NCBI GenBank assembly: GCA_024752435.1
Contig: CP103037.1
Location: 2,666,001-2,730,000, forward strand
Reading direction: 5' to 3'
DNA from: Allantophomopsis cytisporea
Taxonomy: Eukaryota; Ascomycota; Leotiomycetes; Phacidiales; Phacidiaceae
DNA: 64,000 nt
The notes below the pieces were generated by a model that made no database searches, was not told the origin of the DNA, and saw nothing but the letters and a program-made list of their open reading frames with translations. Below are positions 1 through 11,111 of this stretch, piece after piece. Position 1 is the first letter of the stretch, and each line of letters opens with the position of its first letter. A program made the translations under genes and the position numbers.

Positions 1-540
1 ATCGCATGGATACGTCGTAAGCACCTACCACATTTGAGGTTTCTTTTCCTGATAAGATAGATATCTAGGACTTAGTACTGTGGTAGTTGAATATGATCAT
101 TGGGATAAGCCGATATTAGACAAGGTTCTAGTACAACCTGTGTTGTACATATAAAGACAACAATAAGACAAAGAATATAAACCGATTGAGTCTAGGACAT
201 TGTTATGCTTGAAATAGACATCTTATTGTTGAAATTAATGCTTTCCATCTATTATAGTATAACATTACTTCAGGGTTATAAACAGAGGGTGAGAAGATTG
301 ACAATTAACATCTCATTGGAAAGCAAAGACGGTTCGATCTACCCTAATGCCTCTCTCGATATACTGATATACATTGAAATCTCGTGTTATCTATCAAAGG
401 ACTGTATATAGTATAGAACAGTATCTAGCTAGGCTACAAAGTATACGGAATTATTACTATATTAGATAGTGACAAGGGTATATAGGTAAACTTAGAGACT
501 TCTTGCAGAGGACATCTCGAGTACAATTGTTCAGCAACAG
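1..540. other. AT-rich stretch, no gene seen
   Basis: Low-complexity AT-rich sequence rich in TA steps. The only open frame of any size (205-411, +) has no recognisable motif and reads like chance. It could be the edge of a degraded repeat. Confidence 0.5.
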
Positions 541-1835
541 TCAGTAGCCAACCAGATTACGAACTCTCCGATGAATAACATGGCTTAACCAGCTAGAGGG
601 CAGAGCTTCCGCATCTCTTTTCTTGTTTTCTTCATCTATTGCATCCCTCTCATCCCGTGTAAGAAGGTTCCTCCAAGCCTCGTAATATGGCGGTTGAATA
701 CCAACCGCATACCCGTCTCTAGCGGGTAGAAGCCCGTATCCTGCCATCCGCGCAGTAGTCCAAATCGCAAATCCGAAACGGCGAAAGGGCTCGAATTTGA
801 CATGCTGGAGTGGTGATAAGAACCTAGTCTCGTGCAGCCAACAGTCACCAGTCAGATTGTAAAAGTATGACCACATGTCGGATCTGAAAGTGAGATCCAG
901 AGTCTTCCAGTCCTCTTGACTTGCCGGTATAGAACCGGCTTCCCAGTCCTTTTTAAGCCGCCAATAAGTTGACTCATTGATCATTTCTTTGACTTCCTGC
1001 GTGAACTGTATCGCTGATTCTAGCAACTCGTGCTCGAGGAGCGTTTCGCTACTGATTAGCTCGCTGCGCTCCAGAACGTTACCACCTGGTACGTCACATA
1101 GTCCTGCCGGGCTCATTCTGTTCACTCTATTGAATCCGTCTGCTTCTAGCCGAACGATGCGCGAGGTATCGACCGCGACGTTTAGATCTCGAGATAGCTG
1201 CATACGCCAGAAGGCACGAAAAACACGTTGTTGCTCAACCCAAGAAGGAAGGCCGACGTCGTGGACGGGGTAATAATAAAGAATATTGGCTGGCTTTTCT
1301 TGCCAAGGCCCTATGAGGTCGGGGTCCATCGTGGCAAAAGACTTGCTGTCATAGAAAAATTCGGCTGAATTTGAAGGCCTTAAAGGCCTGAATCGATGTA
1401 GGTAATACTGGAGGCAACCAAATGAAAGGCGTTGAACTTTTCGATTTGTAGCGAAAAGCCCACGTAAAACGGTAGTCGATATATCTGATGGCAAGCTTGT
1501 TGGAGGATTGGCCCATCGTGGGGGTTCCCAACGATGCGGCGACGTTTCATGTATGACGAGGTCTTTAAAGCTGACCAAATCATGGACGGTAGGTGGCAAA
1601 CCGTCGGCGCGTACAAGAGCGATAATACGGATTAGAGCGCAGGTATATATGTGTGGGTGCTGCCGGACGATAAAACTACTTTGAAAATTGTAGCACCTTG
1701 GGTATCGAAGACGCGATATGCAGCTGGCGATACGCTGAGAAGGCTGTCGAGCGATTCAAGGTCTGATAGGTAAGTTAAGATTGGAAGGAGTAATTCTGGA
1801 GGAAGACTCTCTAAGTAGCACTGAGGGTCTGTCAT
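541..1835 (-). pseudogene. F-box protein gene with frameshift
   Basis: The start codon at 1835 opens an F-box-like N-terminus: ESLPPELLLPILTYLSDLES is the Leu/Pro-rich helix pattern that binds Skp1 in SCF ubiquitin ligases. After about 67 codons the frame ends at a TAA (1632-1634). The next frame continues the same family pattern (IRIIALVRADGLPPTVHDL) from about 1631 to a stop at 541, adding some 360 residues. I found no GT-AG intron that joins the two parts, and the join needs a 1-nt loss or 2-nt gain at codon 'CTC TA', so I call a frameshift. The C-terminal part looks like the uncharacterised domain that follows F-boxes in many ascomycete proteins. Substrate and role are unknown. A sequencing error would make this an intact gene of about 430 residues. 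Confidence 0.6.
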
Positions 1836-2745
1836 CGGTCCGAGGAGGTGGTTTGGTTATTTTCGTTGTCAAGTGACGATGAAAGAGGATGATGATATTG
1901 AGCGAGAGAAATAGATCTTATAAGGGTAAATGAAATCATGACATTTAAAAGACTCACCATCAATGATATTACTACCTACGTGCCTATCCTGATTATGCTT
2001 GCTAAGTCGTCTATATTGTTCTTAAACATTATTCATAGGCGTGTTTGCGCGATAATGTCATAACGAGGACGTGACCGAGGTGTACTCTGACTCAATATTC
2101 GCCCCACTGTAAAGTTACCGTAGTATGGCTACATAAGTGATATCGGAGAACCTTAGCTCATAAGCTAACAGCCAGACGCTAAGATAGCTAATTTAAGTGG
2201 TCTAACTATCTGCGGAGCGAGAATACGAGGTAGAATAAGCTTATTTTTGCAGAGCCGCATATCTGTGACGGCGACCAGAGGAAATCTACGCTTTTCAACA
2301 TGTCCGGAACACGGAGTTTATATAAGCAATGCAGGTCAAAATCAAGTACTGGGAGCATAACTAATTGCGATCTTTTGCTTACGCGCTCGCTGGTTCGTTT
2401 TCCTAGTTCTAGCGCATTCGTCCCACTCTTCTTCTCCTACGCCACCGTCCCACGCAACACGCTACTGGGTTGGAAAACCTAAAAATAAAGGTTTCGCTTT
2501 CTGGGGTCTGGCAAGCCATTCCGCGACTAATTGCGCCCGGTGGACCATGGGAGGATAACGTGGGGTGGGAAGCTGGTGTGCTATCCTCAATAGCCTGGTT
2601 AATACTAGTATTTTCATATTCAATATAGGCGACCCGAATCGTGATTATGGGTAAAGATGTCTATGAAGAGCAAGGACACAGCCTCAATAGCGTACTAAAA
2701 AGTGTTTCATCGTACTGTATGTCCAATTTTCCCATTTGCACTTGA
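1836..2745. other. Intergenic, no gene seen
   Basis: No supported coding region. It should hold the promoter of the F-box gene and, if it survives, the lost N-terminal membrane exon of the UstYa-like gene downstream. I looked for a transmembrane-coding exon and did not find one. Confidence 0.4.
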
Positions 2746-3417
2746 GAAATAATCCACCTAACGAGCCTAGCACCTATCCTGGATCTGGTGGACCTAAGTC
2801 CTTACTCTCAGAAATTCAACCGTCGTATCCACGACAACAACTCCATATTTCGTGGTGACCCTTCGACCGAAGTAGACGCAGCTTGGGACTATATCAGCAC
2901 TGAGGACCTCGAGATCATTACGGTATCTAGCTCTGCCTTGCAACGCATTCAGGAAAACATATCCGACTTTGTTCAAGCACCTGAAAGCTGCGGTAGTGGC
3001 TCCGATGCGTATATCGCACAGATTGATGTGTTTCACCAGATCCATTGCTTGAACGAGCTACGGTAGGAGATTTTCTCAGAGCATTACTATGGAGGGCAGA
3101 TCAAGGACGAAGAGATGTTGAAGAAGCATAGGATGCATAAGAAGCACTGCGTACATATGCTGTTGCAGAATATTGCGTGTCATTCAGACGTGGATATAAT
3201 ACCGCATAGATTCATACATAGCCAAGGTGGAAATACGAGCGGACAACGGCCATACGCGGAGCCATTCGCAGATTTCAGCATTGAAAAGCTGTGTAGAAGT
3301 TTCGGAGCACTCTTGGACTGGGCTAGGGATCAAGGCATTCCGGATTTGAAGCATAAGTGGAAAGAGATTGTATGGGATGGGAAAGCAAGATTAGTTGACC
3401 GAGATAGTTATCTTTAA
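2746..3417 (+). pseudogene. UstYa-like (DUF3328) gene with in-frame stop
   Basis: UstYa-family proteins are membrane-anchored enzymes of fungal peptide and other secondary metabolite pathways (oxidative cyclisation or tailoring) and carry two HxxHC motifs. Both are here: HQIHC just before the stop and HKKHC after it, with the preceding family pattern FNRRIHDNNSIFRGDPSTE then VDAAW. A single TAG at 3064-3066 interrupts one continuous frame; the 16 codons after it and the rest to 3417 stay in phase. No intron can remove the TAG. The usual N-terminal membrane helix is absent: the frame opens at 2746 and a possible splice acceptor lies at 2767-2769, so a first exon may be lost or unrecognised. 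The stop would fit CAG-to-TAG, but the ancestral codon is not known. It converges on another stop-bearing gene 170 bp downstream. Confidence 0.75.
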
Positions 3418-3587
3418 TTCATGTCATTTATTTGACTAGTGGGACTTCTACATAATTCTTCTAAACTCTCTGAAAAACCATTGCAATAAGATAGTGAAGA
3501 TCTAAATCTCTTAGTCCATCATAAGATTACAAATTTTCCACAGGATAGATCGTAGAAGCCTTCCCTAAGCCTCCGCATCATATAAAA

Positions 3588-4268
3588 TCAAGCAATAAGA
3601 ACATTGTCGACACCACATCCTACAAAATTTCTCCTAATAATGGTATTCAACCTGTTCCTACCCCTTTCATTTTCATTCATCATCAATATATGGCTACAAT
3701 GGTCGGTGTGATTATAATTTCCGATATAAGCATCAACCACTCTGCTACCCTCTAGAGCTCTATGTATCTTTCGCCACTTAAATATATAATGTGCTACGTG
3801 ATAGTCCCAAGATACATACATCTCTGGCAACTCCCCAGTCTGAACCTTCCCAAGAGGAACCGATTGAGCACCGGATGGATCCGAAAACTATTCCCAAACT
3901 CTTAAAGCGAGGAAGTTGGAAGTCAGAACGTCGTCGCTGCAGGCTGGAGGTAGCCAAGAAAAAGGTAGCACATCGAATTTGTAGCCGCTCAAAGCAGCAT
4001 GTGTAGTCGTGGAGCCGCACGCCGTGATATTTGGGGTATGTGAAGTTGGCGATGAGTTTTGAATCGAGTGTTCCATATATACAATGACATTGATAGAGAA
4101 TAAGATGAGCAGTATAATTGTGATCAGGGCGCAGAAAGAATAGTAAGTTAGGAGGACTTTGGAATGGGGACTGAACATCTTGTTCTTATTAAGGTCATTT
4201 TCGGTGGGAACGATCTTGTACTGTAGCCATAGAGGTCTGCGTATCTTATTTGATATATTGGAAAACAT
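3588..4268 (-). pseudogene. Membrane protein of fungal CG-FD-SFSWLPP-HxxHC family, in-frame stop
   Basis: From ATG 4268 the product has a short cytosolic tail, one membrane helix (about residues 40-60: LITIILLILFSINVIVY), then CGSTTTHAAL, FDVLPFSWLPPAC and a C-terminal block YVSWDYHVAHYIFKW...HTDHCSHIL. I know this arrangement from unannotated ascomycete proteins that recur near secondary metabolite genes; the HxxHC resembles UstYa proteins, so a distant relation is possible. A TAG at 3888-3890 interrupts the frame right after the residues VWE, and the next codons (FSDPSGAQ) continue in phase, so the ancestral codon was probably TGG (WEWFSDP). The family usually has GC before FD; here it is GY, again explainable by G-to-A change. 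It converges on the UstYa-like pseudogene. Role unknown. Confidence 0.65.
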
Positions 4269-5754
4269 CGTTGAGCCGAATAGTACAATCAAACAATCAA
4301 ATCGGATTTTGCAGATATTCGAACAACAACAGCCTTTAGTGCTGTTATTATAGACCTTGGCTCGTACGGTTATAGAAAGTTACTTCCTAGTTAACTCAAA
4401 CGATGATGGGTGGTAACCATTATACTTTGATACCATTTTCGTTTAGTTGCAACACAAGCTGACTTTCATCTAGGTCAATTAGTAACTCTGCTATTAATAA
4501 ACAATTTCTAGATGTGTAACGTGAAGGGCGCATGATAAAAAGTATTATTACGTCATTCTGTTGATTGTAGTAGAAACTTCCAATCTTATATCCGATTAGT
4601 ACTAAGTCTTAATACTCCTTTGATCTAATTTCTACGTTTAACAGTCTTTAAACCATCTCTATTACCTAGTAGGGAATGTAAAATAGATATTTAAGTCGAA
4701 ATATCTTGTAGAAGTAGGTTAGAAGCAGGGCTTTGAAAGAATTATATCTCCGCGTAGGCGTTTTGTTTGAGCTCTTTTGTCTTTCTAAGATGACGTTCAA
4801 CAATAAAATGTTTATATAGTAGATAAAATTACAAGCTATACAACAAAATGGATCTTGTAGACGCCCTCTAACAATTTAACTATACAAACCACGGACTTGA
4901 AGAAGAACACTGCAACAAGCTTCAAATACTTTGGTGCTCTCAACTATCTTACAAACTGTTACAAATTATTTTAACGCTGACTGTCGTTATTAATGAAAGC
5001 TCAACAACTTAGGGGAATAAACGGATCCTACATCTTAGAGCTGCATCGTCTTATTGGCAGGTTTTACGACTGAGCAAGACGAAATGTAGAAGCAGATTCT
5101 ATACCTACTCCGTTCAATCTTGCTTGCTCGATTTAATTATTTCGGTATCGTATATTTACCCGATTTTAGTGTTATAGTACAAATACTATAAATAAAATTC
5201 GACTACAGTTTAGATAAGTACTTGGACTTATATTGACATAGGAAGCTGTTCTTGCTAGATTCTTTGTAAAATACTGTGATAAAACTTTCTATCTACAAAT
5301 ATACGTTTTTGATGGGCTAATATCGACTAACAATCAATAAATCCTGCAAGTAGAGATAGCCTTAATCGTTACATAAGTAAAATATAGTCGCAATTTCACT
5401 TATCGAATAATTTTCGAAAATTGTTGCGAAATCTTTTTTACTTGGATAATTTGTATTGTTACAACTGTAGCCCGTTGCGTCTCAATTTACGATTGATCGG
5501 TCGCATATCTTATTCGATAGAAGTACCAATAGATTGCTTACAAGACAGAGGTAGGGTAGGGATGGTAGCGTTTGCAGGTTATATTCCGTTGTTTGCATTT
5601 CTAGTTCGTATAATCGAATAATCTGCCAGGGGATTAGTCATCGAGTATCCATGTCCAGACTCATTTACGGCTGTAGATTCATACCACAGCCTTGATTCCT
5701 AAGAATCGACCTTTCGACAACATACTTAACTCCATCACAACAAGTGTCTCAGCA
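4269..5754. other. AT-rich degraded block, no gene seen
   Basis: About 1.5 kb strongly enriched in A, T and TA steps, with frequent stops in all frames. The composition fits a repeat eroded by RIP-type mutation, but no transposase, reverse transcriptase or terminal repeat can be read. The right end leads into the NLR promoter. Confidence 0.5.
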
Positions 5755-5763
5755 TATATATAA
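5755..5763 (+). promoter_or_regulatory. TATA-like box of the NLR gene
   Basis: TATATATAA lies 16 nt before the ATG at 5779. If used, the 5' leader would be almost absent or transcription would begin inside the assigned first exon, so this may only be AT-rich flank. Confidence 0.3.
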
Positions 5764-5778
5764 TTAATTCTCATCAGA

Positions 5779-8700
5779 ATGTCTGGTGCGGAAGCTATCG
5801 CTCTTGTCGGAATAATATCGAGCACGCTACAGCTAGTCGATTTCAGTTGTAAACTGTTGACCGGCATCAAAGAGGTTGGAGAAGATGGTATGAATTTGCC
5901 GAAGACTTTTTGGGACTTGCATAGTGTAAGTATATTCATTATTCACCCTCTCCTCACTAATAGAAAGCAGCAACTACCACTGATATCACATGCTTTGCAA
6001 ATCACCTGGGAGCAAGTTCAATCAGACCAGCTCGATGAAGAGCTTTGCAAAGCAATCTTCTCGATAATTAGAAACTGCAAGGCTGAAGTTGATCAACTGA
6101 ACAAGAAACTAGAAAAAATCACAACTACATCAGTTGATACAGCATGGAGGCGAAATTTGAAAGTATTAGCAAGTATATTTCAAGAGAAAGATGTAGCTAG
6201 AATCGCAGCATCCCTATCACAATCACTGACAGTCATCAATCAATACCATGGAGCATACACGGCTGCAACCACCGGCACGATTCTTCGGAAGCTTACAGCT
6301 GCGGTAGAAGCATTCCCTGAGAAGGCAGACAGTCACGAAACAATGCCAGCAAGACATTTCATGGTCTCTACAATTTGGACTGATGATTTTACCGGAAGAC
6401 AAGACACAATTGCCTGTATCGAGCAACTGATGTCCGATGATAAGAAACACCGTCGAGTGGCCATAATTGGATTGGGGGGTATTGGAAAGACTCGGGTGAT
6501 GCTGCAATATGCATATCAGTGAGTTGATTCATAGTCATATCGGAGGAGATCTGACATAGCGATAAGATTTAAAGATTCAGAAACAATTTCCGTGTTCTGG
6601 ATGCATGCAAGCAGTCTGACCCGTGTCAACAAAACATGCCTAGAAATAGCGAAAATCTTAAAAATCCCAGGGTTTGACGAACCTAAGTTAGACAAGCTTA
6701 AGCTGATTCGTGAGTGGCTTGAGTCTTCTCGAGCAGGCAAATGGATGCTTTTGTTGGACAATGCGGATGACTTCGATTTCCTGTACGGTTCCGGTAATCT
6801 TGTAAAATCATTACCTCGATCTGATAATGGTGCTATACTACTGACAACTCGCGATGCCAGGATTGGGAAAGAATTCGCAAAACTGCAAAGTTTCACTCTT
6901 GAAGCTCTCAGTGAAAAGGAGTCAATCGAACTACTAAATAATCGGCTTGGAATCGGCAATAATAACGACGATGATCTCGCGGAGCTGAGCAGAGAGTTAT
7001 ATGGAATTCCTCTCGCACTTGTGCAGGCCTCATCGTTTATCAGTCAGAATTATCTCTCAATTCCTGATTATCTTGAGCTCTACCGAGCGAGCGATTTCGA
7101 TAAGATCGAACTTTTGAGCGAGGATTTCAATGACGAGATTCGAGATTCAGAAAGTCGAAACCCAATAGCAACAACTTGGAGTGTTTCCTTCGACCACATC
7201 CATGACCGGGATCCCTTAGCAGCTGATATATTATCTGTTATGAGTATGCTCGATCCACAAGCGATTCCAGAATCCTTAGTCCAGCTTACAGAGAGCCGAA
7301 TTAAATTTAGCAAGTCTATAGCTACACTTCAATCCTTCTCTCTTATTGTACCCCATATGAATAGGCCGAGGGAAGGACAACGCGAAAGATCTTTTGATCT
7401 GCATCGCCTGGTGAGACTCGCAATGCGAAGCTGGCTTAGCCATCGCGGGAAATTTGAAAGTCAGACTGCAAAGGCTCTCGCAACGATGGCCAAGAACTTC
7501 ACAAATTGCGAATGGGAAACAAAGGAAAAGTGGGTGTCATATCTACCCCATGCTGCTGTACTTCTCGCGTCAGACCACCTGAAGGGTCTAGAAGACCTGG
7601 TGGTATCGCAGGCATCATCCCATGAACAAGATTTTGGAACTATTAGTCATATCGCAGAAGGGGTTGTGTGTCATGTTTGTGCAGCGACTTTGCTCACCAT
7701 TTTATCTTCATGCCACTTTCTCATTGGTTACCCCCTGCTGAGTTTCGAAGAAGCAGAGAAAGCATACCGACTTAATAAGTAAGTCTAATATTGCTAGATA
7801 ACTTGTCTTTTCTCTAATGTGAGTAGGAAATTTCTTGGAGAGACGCACCAAGACACTTTGACGACTCTCGATTTGATTGCCAAGGCAGCCAAAGCCCTCT
7901 ATAAGTTTCCGAGAGCTATTGAGGTCTCTCAACTAGCAATAAAAGGGAAATCAGAACTCTTAGGCCCCGATCACCCATCAACACTTCAAAGCATGGCAAC
8001 TCTAGGCATCATCTATCGACCAATGGATAAAGTTCGAGAAGCAAAGGAACTTGGCCAACATGTTCTAGAAAAGAGAAGGAGCATTCTGGGTGATTTACAC
8101 CCAGAAACACTGAATTCGATGACCTATGTAAGCACAGCAATTCGGGTGTTGGGCGATTACGAAGGTGCTGTAAGACTCGAGAGTGAGAATTTGAAGCATA
8201 GACAGAAACTTTACGGCCCTTTCCATCCCCAAAGCTTGGAGTCAATGGCTTGTTTAGCATGGGCCTACGCATGCCAAGGCAACTATGATCAGGCATCACA
8301 ATTTATGTCCCGTTCTCTTCACCTCCAACTCGAGATTCGAGGTCCACGACATACTTATACACTCTGGACAATGTCGAATATGGCAGTCATTCTAGGCATG
8401 CAAGGCAAATACGCTGAAGCAGAGGAGCTTTGTGAAAGATGTCAATCCTTCCGAGCCCAGTACGAAGGCATATCACACCCATTCCGATATGTGTCAAAAC
8501 TATATCTTGCTTGGCTCTATAATGAAACGGGCAGATTCTTCGAAGCTGAAGCGATCGAACTCGAAGTCTTGGAGTTTCAGCGAAGCTTTTATGGAGAAGA
8601 GACTAATCACGACGTCCTGCTCACCAAATCACAATTGGCATCAACATATTCATTTACCGGTCGTCATATTGATGCTGAAAAAATAAAAACAGAGGTATTA

Positions 8701-9141
8701 GACGCTCGCTTGAAGTTGAAGGGCGACGGTCATCCAACCACTATGCGATGCAAGGCCAGTCTAGGAATGACCTTGGTAGAAATTGGAAGACTTTCGGAAG
8801 CGGAGTTATTGCTTGTCGATGCTTATGAAACTCAGAAGAAAAAATTGGGGGTTGACCATCCAGAAACAATTACTACGTTGTCTAGAATGGCAAAGCTCTC
8901 CAAGAACCAGGGTCGGTTGGTCGAAGCAAGAGATATGTATCGTAAAGCAGCGCAAGCAAGTGTCAAGGTTTTAGGAGAAGCTCACCCAAGGTCGAAGGCA
9001 CGTGTAAAGGATGCTGCACAGACTGATTTTGAGGTAAAGAAACCAGGCACTTCATTAAGCAATGATCAGACATTTTCGGTTGATGTGCTGAGCAATGATG
9101 TGGCAAGATTAATTGTGCGAGCCCGACCAGAGGACAAGTAG
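5779..9141 (+). CDS. NLR: SesA-like / NB-ARC / TPR protein
   Basis: Exons 5779-5925, 5971-6518, 6567-7778 and 7827-9141 join in frame to 1,073 residues; the introns are 45, 48 and 48 nt. The N-terminus (SGAEAIALVGIISSTLQLVD) fits the SesA-type domain found on fungal NACHT/NB-ARC proteins. The NB-ARC follows: P-loop GLGGIGKT (about residue 217), ISVFWMHAS, Walker B WMLLLDNADD (about 290), ILLTTRD, GIPLA and DLHRLVRLAM. From about residue 640 to 1,050 run eight to nine 42-residue kinesin-light-chain-type TPRs with the recurring G-x-x-HP-x-TL signature. Fungal NLRs of this build act as STAND switches in non-self recognition or programmed cell death: TPRs sense, the N-terminus signals. All nucleotide-binding motifs look intact. 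The ligand is unknown. The first intron is multiple-of-three, so an unspliced reading is also open, but splicing restores the family pattern LPLISHAL. Confidence 0.88.
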
Positions 9142-9630
9142 GCATCATAATCTATAGTCTAGCAAGCATTACTTAGTCATTTATCATAATAATAACAAGT
9201 CCTCGAGTTCCAAAATTACTTTGTTTCAATCTTCGGTCGAACGCACCATATATATGTGCAGTATGGATGCATTTTGGTTATTCATCATTGTTGAAAGTTC
9301 ATCAAATATGCTCCATTTCATGTAATTTGACGTTTCCAACTGTGTGATATAAAATCGATGTCAACGAATAGCAATCATTCGTATGCGAGTCCGAAACTCG
9401 CCGACGCAGCATTTCAAACAGATTAGTATCCTGTAACGGATCGAGAGGAACCTAGCTAACATTGGCAATACGTTATCTTTGTTTTACCCTGCAGACGAGA
9501 TAAGACTCGTTGCTTCGTTAGCGAATGAGACACAACAACGAGGATGTAACAGTGAAACCAATCGTCGAACTCACTTTCAACTAATTCTTACAAGGTAAAG
9601 AAAGCGGATCAGTCACATCTATTTGTATTT
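9142..9630. other. Intergenic, no gene seen
   Basis: 3' flank of the NLR gene and upstream flank of the next gene. AT-rich in places; no supported coding region or RNA. Confidence 0.4.
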
Positions 9631-9650
9631 GGATATATAAGGATATATAA
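9631..9650 (+). promoter_or_regulatory. Duplicated TATA-like decamer
   Basis: GGATATATAA occurs twice head to tail, 31-50 nt before the ATG at 9681. It is the best TATA candidate for that gene. A two-codon frame (ATG AAC TGA, 9652-9660) sits between box and start, but would be transcribed only if initiation is very close to the box. Confidence 0.4.
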
Positions 9651-9680
9651 TATGAACTGATTAGCAGACAACACTCCAAC

Positions 9681-11111
9681 ATGCCAGACCCTACTACACA
9701 GCAACTTGCGATAGGCGCGTCCTTCAGCCTCATCATAGCTGTGCTCGTCAATTCTTCGCAGAATGTTGCCAACACCACCAATGTAACGACCGATGAAATC
9801 CAGGCACAGCTTGGACCGTGGTACTCAGCTTGGAGGACATGGCTGCAATTCAACAAAGTGACACAGCCCTCTGGACCAATTATTGCAGCAACATTAGCAG
9901 ATGGCCTCTGTGGCATTAACGAGGTCAGGTTATCACGATTACCCCAAATTCGAACTGGAACGAGCTGCTGGTCGACTGTGTTGAGTGTTATCCGTCCAGA
10001 GTCCTCAAACCAAATCACAGTTTCTGAACATCTACATGACACAATGGCCACCGGAAAAGCTTGGGCTCGTGTTCCTTCCGAGCCCTTGACTCTTCATGAC
10101 GGCAGGTTATGTACCAAGATTTCTCGAGCAACATTGATGACACTTCTCGCCTTGACAAATGCCCGCTCTATCTTCACCTATTCATCCGCTGCTGGATATC
10201 GCTCAGCCTACCCATCCTATTGCGGTCAATGGACTATATCGTGGCCTATCGGGAAACCATGTATAGTCTCATTTGCAGGCCATGATAGTCACACTGCAGC
10301 GAAAGACGTGTATCCCGTAGACTTTACGGCACGCGTTGACAAGTGTGTTGAAATGCTCGCTGGTATCGTTTCGATCCATGAAACAAAGCTTGCATTTCCT
10401 GGTAGAGCGAAAGACGGCGGACCTTGGATCTTGAAGGAACACAAGAAAGGATTTCCAGGAGCTCATGGAAGTCGTCACTTGTATAATATGATGGGAGGGA
10501 GAGTCTTCGATGTTGATCTGTTGGTCTTGGAGAAATATGATGGGGAATTAGAAGAAGGCATGCTTAAGCTTGAAGTGCCATGTCTGGAAAAGGACAAGAA
10601 GGCAGTTGTATTTGTGCCTACCTATGAGCAAACGCTTTTGGATAGTTCCCTCGATTTCTTGCCTTGGTCCTCACTTTCGTGGTCCATGCACTGGGGCTTG
10701 AAAGATATCCTCCTTGCTTATGGGATAAAAACGATGGATCAGTACCGGGAGGATCTTGCAACTATACTACGAGATAGTGTGAAGCCACTTGAAGTTGAGC
10801 TGACAAACAAAGGCTGGGACCTTGAGTTTATCCAAAGCTCCATGAAAGAAATGGTACGCTCCTCGATCATGTCTGGGGGTGGCAATAGTGGTGATCTTGT
10901 GCGAGTCATCATCACCGTTGCAGAATGCTTTATTGGCAATCACTCTGTCGACAAAGACCAGACTATCTTTTGGAGATTCTTTCCTTCAAAAGAGAATGGA
11001 TTGTCGCTCGATGGAATTGCTGCATTGGCAAAGTTTTTCGTGCTAGAGTGGTCACAGGAGCTGGACTATCAACTGTATCATGAGCTCCCGGTATCTCTTT
11101 ACATAGCATAG
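9681..11111 (+). CDS. Uncharacterised membrane-anchored protein
   Basis: A single uninterrupted frame of 476 residues. The N-terminus (residues about 8-25, LAIGASFSLIIAVLVNSSQN) can form one membrane segment or uncleaved signal. A stretch around residues 150-205 with TNARSIFTYSSAAGYRSAYP and YCGQWTISWPIGKPC looks like a conserved core that I associate with unannotated ascomycete proteins; no enzyme motif is recognisable. The C-terminal half is charged, then mildly hydrophobic. It lies 540 bp downstream of the NLR in the same direction, which could reflect a functional pair or chance. The absence of introns over 1.4 kb is unusual against its neighbours. Function not known. Confidence 0.75.
   Translation: MPDPTTQQLAIGASFSLIIAVLVNSSQNVANTTNVTTDEIQAQLGPWYSAWRTWLQFNKVTQPSGPIIAATLADGLCGINEVRLSRLPQIRTGTSCWSTVLSVIRPESSNQITVSEHLHDTMATGKAWARVPSEPLTLHDGRLCTKISRATLMTLLALTNARSIFTYSSAAGYRSAYPSYCGQWTISWPIGKPCIVSFAGHDSHTAAKDVYPVDFTARVDKCVEMLAGIVSIHETKLAFPGRAKDGGPWILKEHKKGFPGAHGSRHLYNMMGGRVFDVDLLVLEKYDGELEEGMLKLEVPCLEKDKKAVVFVPTYEQTLLDSSLDFLPWSSLSWSMHWGLKDILLAYGIKTMDQYREDLATILRDSVKPLEVELTNKGWDLEFIQSSMKEMVRSSIMSGGGNSGDLVRVIITVAECFIGNHSVDKDQTIFWRFFPSKENGLSLDGIAALAKFFVLEWSQELDYQLYHELPVSLYIA

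Noticed and set aside
4269..5754. Centromere or subtelomere
   Set aside because: Only 1.5 kb of AT-rich DNA, no telomeric repeats, and intact genes follow immediately.
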